Source of the DNA: Euryarchaeota archaeon TMED192
GTDB lineage: Archaea; Thermoplasmatota; Poseidoniia; Poseidoniales; Thalassarchaeaceae
Assembly: GCA_002170775.2 (NCBI GenBank)
Contig: NHIP02000003.1
Coordinates: 221,776-271,404 of the forward strand
Direction of reading: 5' to 3'
Length of the DNA stretch: 49,629 nucleotides
The translations under genes and the position numbers were made by a program. Positions within the stretch are counted from its first letter, which is position 1, and each line of letters starts with the position of its first letter. Under the pieces are notes generated by a model. The model ran no database searches. It was not told the origin of the DNA and was given only the letters and a program-made list of their open reading frames with translations. Below are positions 15,963 to 24,708 of this stretch, piece after piece.

Positions 15963-17147
15963 ATGTCCGCGTATCGCATCGTCGCACTTCCGGGAGACGG
16001 TACAGGTCGAGAAGTGATGCGTGAGGCGCTAAAAGTACTGGATGTTATTCAAGAACACGGGCCGGTGGACTTCGATATCAGGGAGATTCCCTGTGGTGGT
16101 CAGCACTATCTCGAAACGGGCGAGCAATGGCCCGAGGGGTCGTTTGAAATCTGTCGTGATCAGAGTGATGCTATTCTCCTTGGTGCCATTGGTTGGCCGG
16201 ATGCAAGACTCCCCAATGGGGACGTAGCAGGCGGAGAAGTAATTCTCGGTCTTAGATCAGGGCTCGACCTTTACGCAAACGTTCGTCCGGTGAAGCTCTA
16301 CGAAGGGATTCTTCACAAAGTGCATGGAAAGCATAAGAAAGTCTGGGATTCTTCCCTTGTAGACCTAGTAATGGTTCGTGAAAATACAGAAGGCCTGTAT
16401 CACTCTCTTCTAAGGAGGATGGCCCAATCTGCTGTAGGCAAAAAGGATGAGAAGCTCGTCATTGAAAAGTTCCCCGGGCTAGAAGGCGAGGTCAAATGGG
16501 ATCCACGACCGATATCAAGAACTGGGAGTGAACGAATCCACAGATTCTGCTTTGACCTCGCGGAACGCCGGGCTAAGAAACTCGGAAAGGCACAGAGTGT
16601 GACCTGTGTCGATAAATCGAATGTCCTACGTGGGTGTCAATTATTCCGTGCCATATTCAGAGAGATGTCTGACCAATATCCTAGCATTGATGCTAAAGAG
16701 GCTTACATAGATGCTTTCACTATGTGGTTGGTTCGCGACCCTGAAGATCTTGATGTCGTTGTTTTGCCGAACATGTTTGGAGACATAGCCACCGATCTAG
16801 CATCAGTACTGCAAGGAGGAATGGGAATGGCAGCTTCAGCGAATCTCGGTGATCGCCACATGATGTTCGAACCTGTTCACGGGTCTGCTCCTAAGCACGC
16901 GGGGAAGAATATAGTGAATCCAATAGCGATGCTTTCCTCTCTACAATTAATGCTGGAAAACTTAGCTATTCGACATTCAGATGAGAGTCTGGATGTATGC
17001 GGAAGTATACTGCAAAGGGCCATCTCAGAATTGCTTTCATCTGATGGGCCGAAGACCTATGATATCGGTGGTTCGGCAACCACGTCTGAAGTAGGTGATG
17101 CTGTGGTCTCCAGGGTCCAAGGTTTGCTTAAGTCGGAGTTTAGTTAG
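15963..17147 (+). CDS. Isocitrate/isopropylmalate dehydrogenase family enzyme
   Basis: A beta-decarboxylating dehydrogenase acting on a 2-R-malate-type substrate with NAD(P). Motifs: [30 protein letters not shown], the substrate-binding [12 protein letters not shown], the Mg-binding Asp in [10 protein letters not shown] and [13 protein letters not shown], and the cofactor region [19 protein letters not shown]. Candidates are 3-isopropylmalate, homoisocitrate and tartrate dehydrogenase. A 30-residue insert after the active-site arginine loop ([18 protein letters not shown]) is unlike typical LeuB, so I leave the substrate open. Start ATG 15963 has GGGGAG 4 nt upstream; in-frame TTG 15933 and ATG 15936 would add 9-10 residues. 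It overlaps the convergent gene by 8 bp. Confidence 0.87.
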   Translation: MSAYRIVALPGDGTGREVMREALKVLDVIQEHGPVDFDIREIPCGGQHYLETGEQWPEGSFEICRDQSDAILLGAIGWPDARLPNGDVAGGEVILGLRSGLDLYANVRPVKLYEGILHKVHGKHKKVWDSSLVDLVMVRENTEGLYHSLLRRMAQSAVGKKDEKLVIEKFPGLEGEVKWDPRPISRTGSERIHRFCFDLAERRAKKLGKAQSVTCVDKSNVLRGCQLFRAIFREMSDQYPSIDAKEAYIDAFTMWLVRDPEDLDVVVLPNMFGDIATDLASVLQGGMGMAASANLGDRHMMFEPVHGSAPKHAGKNIVNPIAMLSSLQLMLENLAIRHSDESLDVCGSILQRAISELLSSDGPKTYDIGGSATTSEVGDAVVSRVQGLLKSEFS

Positions 17148-17946
17148 TCGTCTGATTAAAAGATCGTATCGCTGCTTTGCCCATTGTATCGATCGCATCT
17201 ATCAGAGCAGTTCGATTATCCCATGCGATATCGAGGGGTGCTGGCTTTTCCAACGCAATTTTGACCATTTCGTTAAATGCGCGCGAGACGTTATCCACAA
17301 TAGTCACATTAGCAGTCCTTGCTGTCCTGGAAAGAGGGTTCAGATCCACTACAAGTACTTGTTTTCCCATCTGGATTAGGGCTTCGCAGCGGTCTCCGTC
17401 CTCGAGCGGTACGAGTACTGTGTCAGCACTATGTATTCCTTGACTGCAACAATTAGCCCTTGGACCCTCTAAGCCGGGTATTCGGGCATCGGGACTCATT
17501 CCAAGTATCTCGACACCCGCAACCATTTGAGACCATATTTCAGAGGTTATTTCATCAGAGGGATTTTCAGAAGCAACCTCATTCTTAATCAGATTCAATG
17601 TCTGAGAAAGAAGGTTGACTCTTGATGCCGTCCTGTAAAATATATTGATCTCGATCTTGCAACCCATCAGAGCGGCCAGTTTCACTGCATCTCTACCAGC
17701 AAGGACCGTTGAGTTTCCATTTAGAGAAATCACAGGGCGGCGTGCAGCAGCAAGGCGATTCACGGATTCTTCTTCTGCTCTTCTGGCAGAAGGGATGGTG
17801 CATTCACCGAGAAGGTAATCAAATGCTTCGCCTCTTCCGTGAGCGATTAATGCAGAGTCTGCTAACAGGCCCTTGTTCTGCGCATCAACGATCTTCTGCC
17901 TTGACAGCAGCGAATCTCTTCTAGGATGGTTATCATGGACGGTCAT
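17140..17946 (-). CDS. 4-phosphopantoate--beta-alanine ligase (phosphopantothenate synthetase)
   Basis: Joins 4-phosphopantoate and beta-alanine using ATP in the archaeal route to coenzyme A, replacing bacterial pantothenate synthetase and kinase. The 268-residue protein matches the COG1701 family: HPRRDSLLSRQKIVDA, the highly typical SALIAHGRGEAFDYLLGE (residues 31-48), RRPVISLNGNSTVLAG, and NPLSRTARTANVTIVDNVSRA. It overlaps nadC by 4 bp, so the two coenzyme genes form an operon. Confidence 0.92.
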   Translation of the reverse strand: MTVHDNHPRRDSLLSRQKIVDAQNKGLLADSALIAHGRGEAFDYLLGECTIPSARRAEEESVNRLAAARRPVISLNGNSTVLAGRDAVKLAALMGCKIEINIFYRTASRVNLLSQTLNLIKNEVASENPSDEITSEIWSQMVAGVEILGMSPDARIPGLEGPRANCCSQGIHSADTVLVPLEDGDRCEALIQMGKQVLVVDLNPLSRTARTANVTIVDNVSRAFNEMVKIALEKPAPLDIAWDNRTALIDAIDTMGKAAIRSFNQTTN

Positions 17947-18848
17947 CTATCTGCCTCCATGAGCATTGTCATGTCAATTGGCGAAGAATCCATTGTTAGT
18001 GCTCCCGATGATACGACATCCATACCTGAATGGGACCATCTGGCCAATTCGCTTGTCCGCACACCGCCGGAGCCCTCTAGCACGAGTCCGCCTCGAAGGC
18101 CCTTCGTTTCCAATTGGCGTGCGACATCAAGAGACCCCTCGGGTCCCAAGTTATCTAGTAATAGAGTCAGAAGGTCAGTGATCTCATTTTTCTGTATGTT
18201 GTTTTTCCATTCTCGTGCCACGGTAAGTGCGTGTTCCATTGATGTGACTTCGATGACGAGGAAGTCACTGTTGAAAGCAGCATTAGACATTTGATCAGTG
18301 AGTGAGATAGTGGAAAGCGCCGAGTCATTTTCCTTTATCATCGGAGCATCTGATCTGTCTATTCTGTGCGTCAAGCCGCCTCCCACGTGTACAGCCCACT
18401 TGTCAAGTACACCCCAGAGTGTTTTTCTGGTTGCAGCAATAGCTACCCCGTCAAGGATTTTCACCCATTTTGACGTCTTAGTAGCAATACCGCTCATCCT
18501 AGTAATCAGATTCATCGCAGTTCGCTCAACCGACAAAATCTCCGTTCCATCTGCTTCTATTGATAATATCACATCTCCGTCTAGAAATCCATCTCCCTCG
18601 GAAATATTCCATTTCAGATGTGAATTCTGACAATTATTTGAAAAGAGGTGATTCAAGACTGGTTGCCCAGCAAGTATACCCGATTCCTTAGCGATTATTT
18701 TTGCAATCGCATGGGGATTTGGTGTTAGCGGAGTTCCAGATGGGTCGTCACCAATCAAGGTCTTCGTCCATCGATCCATAGATTCAGTGAATCGTGCTGT
18801 GGGCGCGTCGGTCCAGAGCAAATGGGACCTGTCGTGGGGTAGACCCAT
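17943..18848 (-). CDS. nadC: Nicotinate-nucleotide pyrophosphorylase (carboxylating)
   Basis: Makes nicotinate mononucleotide from quinolinate and PRPP in NAD synthesis. Landmarks in the 301 residues are ESGILAGQP, ERTAMNLITRMSGIAT, ATRKT, VGGGLTHRIDRSDAPMIKEN, a core IEVTSMEHAL, LLLDNLGPE and VLEGSGGV. Two small departures from the usual family text are TRKTLWGVLDKWA (commonly TRKTTPGLR) and KENDSA (commonly KENH). A symmetric TATA-like box 25 bp before the ATG fits a leaderless start at 18848. The phosphopantothenate synthetase gene follows with a 4-bp overlap. Confidence 0.93.
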   Translation of the reverse strand: MGLPHDRSHLLWTDAPTARFTESMDRWTKTLIGDDPSGTPLTPNPHAIAKIIAKESGILAGQPVLNHLFSNNCQNSHLKWNISEGDGFLDGDVILSIEADGTEILSVERTAMNLITRMSGIATKTSKWVKILDGVAIAATRKTLWGVLDKWAVHVGGGLTHRIDRSDAPMIKENDSALSTISLTDQMSNAAFNSDFLVIEVTSMEHALTVAREWKNNIQKNEITDLLTLLLDNLGPEGSLDVARQLETKGLRGGLVLEGSGGVRTSELARWSHSGMDVVSSGALTMDSSPIDMTMLMEADR

Positions 18849-18866
18849 GCTTGTGCGTCTAATAGG

Positions 18867-18879
18867 GGTTAATTTAACC
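18867..18879 (-). promoter_or_regulatory. Symmetric TATA-like box for nadC
   Basis: GGTTAATTTAACC is a perfect inverted repeat around one central base. Its centre is 25 bp before the nadC ATG, where a TATA box of a leaderless archaeal gene is expected. The symmetry may mean it also serves as a regulator-binding site. Confidence 0.5.
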
Positions 18880-18910
18880 GTCCTAGGGGTATGTTCGTCT
18901 TAGTTTTTCA

Positions 18911-19000
18911 TTAGGCCAAGATTGGGGCAGCAGCCATTACCGCTATCGCGAAAGAGGCGTAACTTCCAATCAAGAACACTAGTATCTGTCCTGCATTCAT
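18911..19000 (-). CDS. Possible 29-residue single-helix membrane peptide
   Basis: A short ATG-initiated ORF whose product is almost entirely one hydrophobic helix (it starts MNAGQILVFLIGSYASFAI and ends in alanine-rich residues). The frame upstream of the ATG stays open for seven codons and is basic. It sits alone in a 247-bp gap between nadC and pcc1, with a hairpin and TATA-like loop 27-54 bp upstream. No family is recognised; small membrane peptides of this kind are often overlooked. Chance cannot be excluded. Confidence 0.4.
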   Translation of the reverse strand: MNAGQILVFLIGSYASFAIAVMAAAPILA

Positions 19001-19026
19001 AATCCGTCTGTAGAAACGAGGTTACT

Positions 19027-19054
19027 ATGAAGGGATGTATTTTATTCCCTTCAT
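19027..19054. repeat. 9-bp perfect hairpin with AT-rich loop
   Basis: ATGAAGGGA (19027-19035) pairs exactly with TCCCTTCAT (19046-19054), leaving a 10-nt AT-rich loop that reads ATAAAATACA on the minus strand. It is 42 bp beyond the pcc1 stop and 27 bp before the possible small membrane ORF. It could be a terminator for pcc1 or a palindromic operator around a TATA box. Confidence 0.45.
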
Positions 19055-19095
19055 CCCATAAATATCCATGTATTTCTGCAACCTTTCTCGGATTC

Positions 19096-19335
19096 TCAAT
19101 CTTCCAAAACGTCGTCTGCAACCGTTGCAGCCCCGAGACATGCGAGGATGTCGTCTGCAGTTGCCTTGGCAGTGCTCAAAGAGCTGGCCTTTACAGTAAT
19201 GATGGCCTCGATCGAAGATTCATGATTCACGAAATCGACGCTGAATGCCTCGGGGTCATCTGGTTCTATTGACTGTATGGCTCTTTTTATTTTGCCTGGG
19301 TCGCCTGACCATCTAATCTCGATAGCCGACTCCAT
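19096..19335 (-). CDS. pcc1: KEOPS complex subunit Pcc1
   Basis: Small dimerising subunit of the KEOPS complex that installs t6A at position 37 of ANN-decoding tRNAs together with Kae1, Bud32 and Cgi121. The 79-residue size and the alpha/beta pattern fit: AIEIRWSGDPGKIKRAIQSIEPDD, FVNHESSIEAIITVKASSL, and the C-terminal helix STAKATADDILACLGAA, matching the family's conserved LRATxNDxLR helix. TsaC, which supplies the threonylcarbamoyl-AMP for the same modification, is encoded at 42.7-43.3 kb. Small size limits certainty. Confidence 0.72.
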   Translation of the reverse strand: MESAIEIRWSGDPGKIKRAIQSIEPDDPEAFSVDFVNHESSIEAIITVKASSLSTAKATADDILACLGAATVADDVLED

Positions 19336-19417
19336 GGGCCACCGACGGCGTGATTATGCTTTGAGTCATCGGAGAATTGACCGATGACCACTTCAACCCC
19401 AATACGTCCGCCATGAC

Positions 19418-21070
19418 GTGGTACGAGAGCTCATCAGGCTAGAGGACGTGCACCGCTCCTTCGGGCCGGTGACGGTTCTAGAAGGTGTAAACGTCAGAAT
19501 CGACGAAGGGGATAGGATTGGGATTGTCGGACACAATGGTGCTGGTAAAACAACGCTACTGAGGACTGTTTCTGAACAAGATCAGGATGTCGGAGAGATA
19601 TCATTTGCTCCAGGTCTCCGCATTGCGTTTCTAACACAGGTCAGGGATATCAATGACGGTGCTACACTAGAAGAAGAATTAGGGCGAAAAGGTCGCCAGT
19701 TCGAGGAGATCGATGAAGAGTTGTCCATGATAGAGGCGAAGATGGCTGATCCGTCCTTTTACGAAGGAGATTGGCAGGTGGATATTGACCGCTACCAAGA
19801 ATTGCAGAGCATGAATGCGAAAAGTGGTGGTTCGAATGTGGCAAGTCATGCGCAGGAAATCCTTCGTGCTCTTGATCTCTCACAACACCCCATGGAAACG
19901 CCGCTTGAATCCCTTTCAGGAGGGGAGCGGGCAAAGGTTGCCCTTGCCCGACAGCTTGTTGGTCTCTCTGAAATCGAGGTATTCTTCCTAGATGAGCCTA
20001 CAAATCACCTCGACTTAGAAACACTGGATTGGCTTGAGAGGTTTCTCCTTAATTTCAAAGGCGCCATAGTTGTAGTTAGCCATGACAGGTATTTTCTTGA
20101 TCGTATCTGTAATGCTGTTTTAGAAGTGCAAGATGCGCATGTTAGGGGATACACCGGCAATTACACATCCTATCTCAAGCAAAAAGAGCTCTTTCTCCAA
20201 ACTCTTGAAGATCGGATTGAAAAAACGCAGAAAGAATTGCGTCGATTGAAAGGCGCAGTTCAATCCATGAAATCAGCCAATAAGTACGATAAATCAATCT
20301 CACAGAAACATGTAATGATCAATCGTTCTCAACGTGAATTGAAATGGCTCCGTTCTTTGAAACCTAAAGCGAGACGTGCATTGAAATTCACATTGGAATC
20401 GAGTGAGAAATCAAGTCTTGAAGTTCTAGATATAGCAGATGGGACATTGCTTTTCGATGGACTTCAAAGGCCTATTTTCAAGTCGGTCGAGGCTAGTGTT
20501 AGGAGAGGCCAGAAGATAGGCGTAGTTGGAGGAAACGGGGCGGGGAAGACAACTCTGCTGAGGACCATAATGGGAGAGATCAAACTAGATTCTGGGAAAA
20601 TAGATGTCAGGCCCGGTGTACAGATTGGCTACTTTCACCAAGATCATCGGTCTCTTGACTTTGAATTGACCCCAGTTGAACAGATACGCTCCCTGAAACC
20701 AAGAATGGAGTACGGGGATATACGGGCCATGCTGGGACAGTTCCAATTCACAAAGGATATGGTTAGTACCAAATTGAAGGCACTTAGCGGTGGTGAGAGG
20801 GCGCGGATAGCACTGTTGAAGCTACTTCTTGAGGAGAATAATCTTCTCTTGTTAGATGAGCCTACCAATCATTTGGACACAGACGCAAAAGAAGCCTTGG
20901 AAGGGGCTCTGGGGGATTATGATGGCAGTATAATCACAGTTAGCCATGATAGGTGGTTCTTGGACAGGGTTTGCGATACCATCTGGGAGCTCCCGGGGGA
21001 TGGACGGATTATCATCTGGCCAGGAAACTACACTCGTTATCTCGAAAGGGTTCGAAATCGAAAAAAGTAG
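19418..21070 (+). CDS. ABC-F family ATPase, two nucleotide-binding domains
   Basis: A 550-residue soluble ABC protein with two ATPase domains and no membrane segments. First domain: Walker A GHNGAGKTT (38-46), signature LSGGERAKVAL, Walker B VFFLDEPTNHLD. Second: Walker A GGNGAGKTT (about 370), signature LSGGERARIAL, LLLLDEPTNHLD, switch histidine in TVSHDRWFLDR. The inter-domain linker has the charged helical region (QKELRRLKGAVQSMK) typical of ABC-F proteins that enter the ribosome E site. Role probably in translation or ribosome rescue; ABC-F proteins are common in bacteria and patchy in archaea. The GTG at 19418 is the only start near the first conserved strand. Divergent from pcc1. Confidence 0.9.
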   Translation: MVRELIRLEDVHRSFGPVTVLEGVNVRIDEGDRIGIVGHNGAGKTTLLRTVSEQDQDVGEISFAPGLRIAFLTQVRDINDGATLEEELGRKGRQFEEIDEELSMIEAKMADPSFYEGDWQVDIDRYQELQSMNAKSGGSNVASHAQEILRALDLSQHPMETPLESLSGGERAKVALARQLVGLSEIEVFFLDEPTNHLDLETLDWLERFLLNFKGAIVVVSHDRYFLDRICNAVLEVQDAHVRGYTGNYTSYLKQKELFLQTLEDRIEKTQKELRRLKGAVQSMKSANKYDKSISQKHVMINRSQRELKWLRSLKPKARRALKFTLESSEKSSLEVLDIADGTLLFDGLQRPIFKSVEASVRRGQKIGVVGGNGAGKTTLLRTIMGEIKLDSGKIDVRPGVQIGYFHQDHRSLDFELTPVEQIRSLKPRMEYGDIRAMLGQFQFTKDMVSTKLKALSGGERARIALLKLLLEENNLLLLDEPTNHLDTDAKEALEGALGDYDGSIITVSHDRWFLDRVCDTIWELPGDGRIIIWPGNYTRYLERVRNRKK

Positions 21071-21073
21071 GCG

Positions 21074-22351
21074 CTATGCAAAGTCTGAGATTCTAGTTTG
21101 GTTCAATCTTTTCCCAAACCATGATTTCATCACTTCCTTGGAGGAGGACGCTTCCATGGCCATAGTGGAAATCGCGTCGTTTACTGTGTCAAATTTTTGG
21201 GGGGTGGCGTTCAATGCCTCTCTACAGGCCTCACGGATGAGCCAGACGCCAACAGGAGCCCAATAGCCAGGCCCTATATCCCTCCATACGAATGCGGACC
21301 CTGATCTCCGTATGGATTTGAGATGCTCTAGGACCGATAGTCGTGCCGCATAATAAGCTCCAGTAACGTTGTCGGCATACTTGGCCCTTGGGCGTCCGTC
21401 TTCCCAGTCGGAAGACACATTTCCGGGACTGGACCACAATGAGTCTTTCATCCAAGCCTCGGACATCTGGAAGGCCCATGACCCTGGTGCGATGACTATC
21501 CAGAAGCGATTATCTAGATACTCGGAACGATGCAAGTGAATCTTGTCAAGTGACGGGAAATCAAGAGTCTGACTCCAGATTCGATCTCCTAACGCGCTGT
21601 CTGTTGCTGTGATAGACCATCTTGTAGGTACTAATCGTCTTTGTTCGTCTTTTCCCAGAAGACCAGAGGATAGTAGTCTGGAAAGATGTGCCTCGCCGAC
21701 TCCGTTCATTGAGAGTTCATCTATTGCTTCGGTGGCCAAGAGGTCGGTCTCGTCGACAATAGAGTCAACTTTCCTGGGTATTCTGGCATGTCCAATTACT
21801 TCCAAATCTTCGATTGTTCCACTTGGGCCGAGTGGTGTGCTCATGGAGTCGAAAGTCAGAGGCGTGCTCAAATCGACTGGTCCTCTGAAACCGATCCCGA
21901 TCTCGACCTCCTTTTCGGCCATTGCAATTTCTTGTGTTGAAGCTAGGACTCTTCCAGGTTTTTCTGCTTCCCAAACTTTTGATGAACGGCCTCCTGTGAC
22001 TAGGCCTGCGTGTCTTGTTGCAACTTCCTCGATAGGTCGGCCGTAGAGTTGCGCCGGGTCAGAAATTGGGGTAGCGTCGTCTTGTGTCCAAATCGTAGAT
22101 GGCCCCACCCTTACATCCGGATATCCGTATCTTCCTACGAATACCTGGGGGGGAGAAGGACCTTCAATCCGATCGGTGATACGTGGTTTCGTCGGCTGAA
22201 ACCTGTTTCTTACCTCAAGAAGCAGTGGGCATGGGTCTAACCCGCAGAGCGATTTCTTCCCTCTGCAGTCTATACACTCGGGGAACACTGGCCTGTAATC
22301 GTCATCGGGCGCTCTTAGCGATAATGGCGGAAAAGCGTTCATATCCCCCAA
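21074..22351 (-). CDS. nreA: NreA-type archaeal DNA repair protein
   Basis: Archaeal Nre proteins protect against DNA damage and bind the sliding clamp PCNA. The 425-residue protein has an N-terminal cysteine cluster (CIDC..C..C, residues 26-41) likely binding zinc, the family strand SPPQVFVGRYGYPDVRVGP, and VPTRWSITATDSALGD. The extreme C-terminus is a PCNA-interacting box, QTRISDFA, with the expected Q-x-x-I-x-x-F spacing. It overlaps the downstream end of the DUF373 gene by 13 bp, and priL lies just upstream of that, consistent with a replication/repair cluster. The enzymatic activity of Nre proteins is not established. Confidence 0.9.
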   Translation of the reverse strand: MGDMNAFPPLSLRAPDDDYRPVFPECIDCRGKKSLCGLDPCPLLLEVRNRFQPTKPRITDRIEGPSPPQVFVGRYGYPDVRVGPSTIWTQDDATPISDPAQLYGRPIEEVATRHAGLVTGGRSSKVWEAEKPGRVLASTQEIAMAEKEVEIGIGFRGPVDLSTPLTFDSMSTPLGPSGTIEDLEVIGHARIPRKVDSIVDETDLLATEAIDELSMNGVGEAHLSRLLSSGLLGKDEQRRLVPTRWSITATDSALGDRIWSQTLDFPSLDKIHLHRSEYLDNRFWIVIAPGSWAFQMSEAWMKDSLWSSPGNVSSDWEDGRPRAKYADNVTGAYYAARLSVLEHLKSIRRSGSAFVWRDIGPGYWAPVGVWLIREACREALNATPQKFDTVNDAISTMAMEASSSKEVMKSWFGKRLNQTRISDFA

Positions 22352-23457
22352 TGTCGGTTTGCATTGGGGTCGTCGTCTTCATTCCTTAGAGAGTCAACTA
22401 CGACTCTCAAAAGATAGTAGAAGACGACAGAAATGAATGGGAGGCCCCAATCATCAACCACGGTTGACACTGATGGCTGGTAATTCGGCCACTCCTGCAA
22501 AAGATCGACAGTGGCGTTGATGAACGCATAAGAAACAAGTCCTAATCCGATCATGAGGATTGACTGCCCGCGGAATGTGCCTTCTTTCCATCTAAGCACC
22601 CCCAGTGAAAGTGAGAAACAGACTCCCGCTATAACAAGCCACTGGAGAGCATCGTCGATGGCTCTGGCCCATATCCATACCGTTGATTTATCTCCATAAA
22701 GGGAGTTATTCGTAAACACGTCAAATGCGGCGAGTATGCTGAATAACACAGAAACTACCGAGACCGCCCATAGTAGAGATGAGAATAATCCTCCAGATGC
22801 GCTGTTCCGCATATCGTCGAAGAGTCGTTCGAGTTGCTGCTCCCACCCTAGGCCTTTAGCAAGAATCCATGCTCCGATGATAAGGGGAAGTGAACCTATC
22901 ACGATGTTCCCATATTTCGGTACAATGAGTCCCAGACCCAGTATTAGGAGAAAAGTTGCAATTGGTACTAGGAGTCTTGCTCTCCATCGGGGGTCTTCGA
23001 TTGCCTTTGCAATGTAATAGTAGGTGCTCTCGATTCCCTTGGACTGTCTAACAATGATTTTCTCGATATGATCGATACGGACCCTTGAAGAAATAATCGG
23101 AAGTGATGCTTCATCTTCGGCGCCGTCTGTTACAAGAACCGCAGTATCTGGTTGAAAAAGCCGGATTACTTCATCCAGTTGACTTGCAATCGCTCGATCG
23201 CTTCTAGGCCCCACTCGCACGTCTCCTGTGAGGATTGCTACTTCGACTCCATCGTTCGATTCAGATTTTTCGACTAATCTATCATGATGATGCAATGCTC
23301 CCATGATAGCGTTTGTATCGCTCTCTTCGGGATCTGCGATTCCAAGTCTCAAAGCTGCTGTCAGAGTAGCCTTTCGGCCTATGACTGGCCCCCTCACGCC
23401 AGCTTTGACCCCGAGATCATTATCTCGGTCAACAGTGACGACTAACGTTCTCACCAT
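22339..23457 (-). CDS. DUF373 family membrane protein
   Basis: A 372-residue archaeal protein of the DUF373 family (COG2237), function unknown. The soluble N-terminal half begins VRTLVVTVDRDNDLGVKAG and contains VEVAILTGDVRVGPRSD, then PDTAVLVTDGAEDE, an alternating beta-alpha pattern with conserved acidic residues like a phosphate- or nucleotide-binding fold. From about residue 160 there are seven hydrophobic helices. Family members are widespread in archaea. It lies between nreA (13-bp overlap) and priL. Confidence 0.85.
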   Translation of the reverse strand: MVRTLVVTVDRDNDLGVKAGVRGPVIGRKATLTAALRLGIADPEESDTNAIMGALHHHDRLVEKSESNDGVEVAILTGDVRVGPRSDRAIASQLDEVIRLFQPDTAVLVTDGAEDEASLPIISSRVRIDHIEKIIVRQSKGIESTYYYIAKAIEDPRWRARLLVPIATFLLILGLGLIVPKYGNIVIGSLPLIIGAWILAKGLGWEQQLERLFDDMRNSASGGLFSSLLWAVSVVSVLFSILAAFDVFTNNSLYGDKSTVWIWARAIDDALQWLVIAGVCFSLSLGVLRWKEGTFRGQSILMIGLGLVSYAFINATVDLLQEWPNYQPSVSTVVDDWGLPFISVVFYYLLRVVVDSLRNEDDDPNANRHWGI

Positions 23458-23541
23458 GGTAGTACCAATACGGAATAGAGGGGGTGAAGATTTGAATTGT
23501 TTGCCGACATGGGAGAAAAATAGTCGGTCGGAGAAGATTGC

Positions 23542-24708
23542 TCACGTTTCGAACCTTGCTCTCGAACGCTGTTTGGCTCGAAGATATTTGAGTGGATGCG
23601 TCAACCACTCTTGATCGCACAGCCTATCGTCTCCCTGGGAGACCGGGCACCTTGCGGCTGCCTTGAGTGCTGCACAAGCATGAGGCGTGTATTCACGCTC
23701 GTAGACATGTCCGACTTGATAGGCGGTTGTTTGAGGGTCGTAGTCAGGTGCGCCTTCAAACATTGAGCAAGCCACATCAACGGGTATGCCGATGCTACTA
23801 GCCATCGCAGCAACGAATACCCTACCGACGTGATTTACGTTGACTCCCGAAGCCAGCTCCTCAATCGATGTTGAAAAGCAAGGAGGCCAATCATCACGAG
23901 TGGCGGCGGATACTGGCATCTCAGATCTGACTTGGGAGCCGAAAAGTTCGGTTATTCTTGTCACTTCTTCCCCCAGGCGATCTGCCATTGGCTCAGACAT
24001 TTTTTCCATGCTTTCACGGCACCTCTGGATCAAATCCTCCCGAATTCTTTCTTTTATCAGTCGTGCAACACGCTCTCTGCTGCTCTCACCGGAAGCGGGG
24101 TCTAGAGTTACCCAACCGTTCTTCACCGGTCTATTGACAAGCCTCCAATAGGAGCCGGATATTCTAGGGCACAATTCTAAGAAATCAGCTATAGGAACCG
24201 AATAGATTACTTGACCGTCACGGAATGTCGACTCGATAGATGATAGATATGTCCCAGCTACTAATTCGAACCTCTCACTATCTCGCCCTATGTTTTTGTC
24301 TGCAAGGCTGGATTCGCCTTCCGCCCAGCGCGCCATGAGCCTCTCGTCAAAAGAAGCGCATACGACAAGAAAGGCATACTGATATGCAGCTATTGCAAAA
24401 AGCCTGGATGCCTCATTCGCCAGATCGACAGAAATCATGGGATCTGCGTCTGACTTGTGTACGATAGACTCCACGAGCCTGAGGCGTCCAAGTGATCTCG
24501 CCTCCTCGAGCCATCCTTGTTCGATGATAGCGTCGATGTCGATACCATTCTCATCAAACAGCTTTCGAATATGGGGTCGTGCCTGTGGTAGGAATGGGTA
24601 TCGTGCCAATGCGCTCGGATCGACGAGGTCCGGTGGCGTGACGGGCATCGGCATGCGTCTGTGAGTGACCGGCAGGGTTCTTGAACGCTCACGATAGGCG
24701 TACGACAT
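23542..24708 (-). CDS. priL: DNA primase large subunit PriL
   Basis: Regulatory Fe-S subunit of the archaeal/eukaryotic-type primase. The C-terminal domain contains the four expected cluster cysteines in order: DDWPPCF, YTPHACAAL, KAAARCPVS and DRLCDQ, together with GVNVNHVGRVFVAA and the family text PDYDPQTTAYQVGHVY, then HPLKYL. The N-terminal helical domain begins near LVDPSALARYPFLPQA. The ATG at 24708 shares its bases with the start codon of the divergent mptE gene (CATG); internal ATGs at 24654 or 24648 would give a start closer to the conserved part and avoid the overlap. PriS is not in the window. Confidence 0.93.
   Translation of the reverse strand: MSYAYRERSRTLPVTHRRMPMPVTPPDLVDPSALARYPFLPQARPHIRKLFDENGIDIDAIIEQGWLEEARSLGRLRLVESIVHKSDADPMISVDLANEASRLFAIAAYQYAFLVVCASFDERLMARWAEGESSLADKNIGRDSERFELVAGTYLSSIESTFRDGQVIYSVPIADFLELCPRISGSYWRLVNRPVKNGWVTLDPASGESSRERVARLIKERIREDLIQRCRESMEKMSEPMADRLGEEVTRITELFGSQVRSEMPVSAATRDDWPPCFSTSIEELASGVNVNHVGRVFVAAMASSIGIPVDVACSMFEGAPDYDPQTTAYQVGHVYEREYTPHACAALKAAARCPVSQGDDRLCDQEWLTHPLKYLRAKQRSRARFET

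Noticed and set aside
18900-19121. 73-codon minus-strand ORF beginning in pcc1
   Set aside because: It overlaps the end of pcc1 and the hairpin, and its product has no plausible fold.
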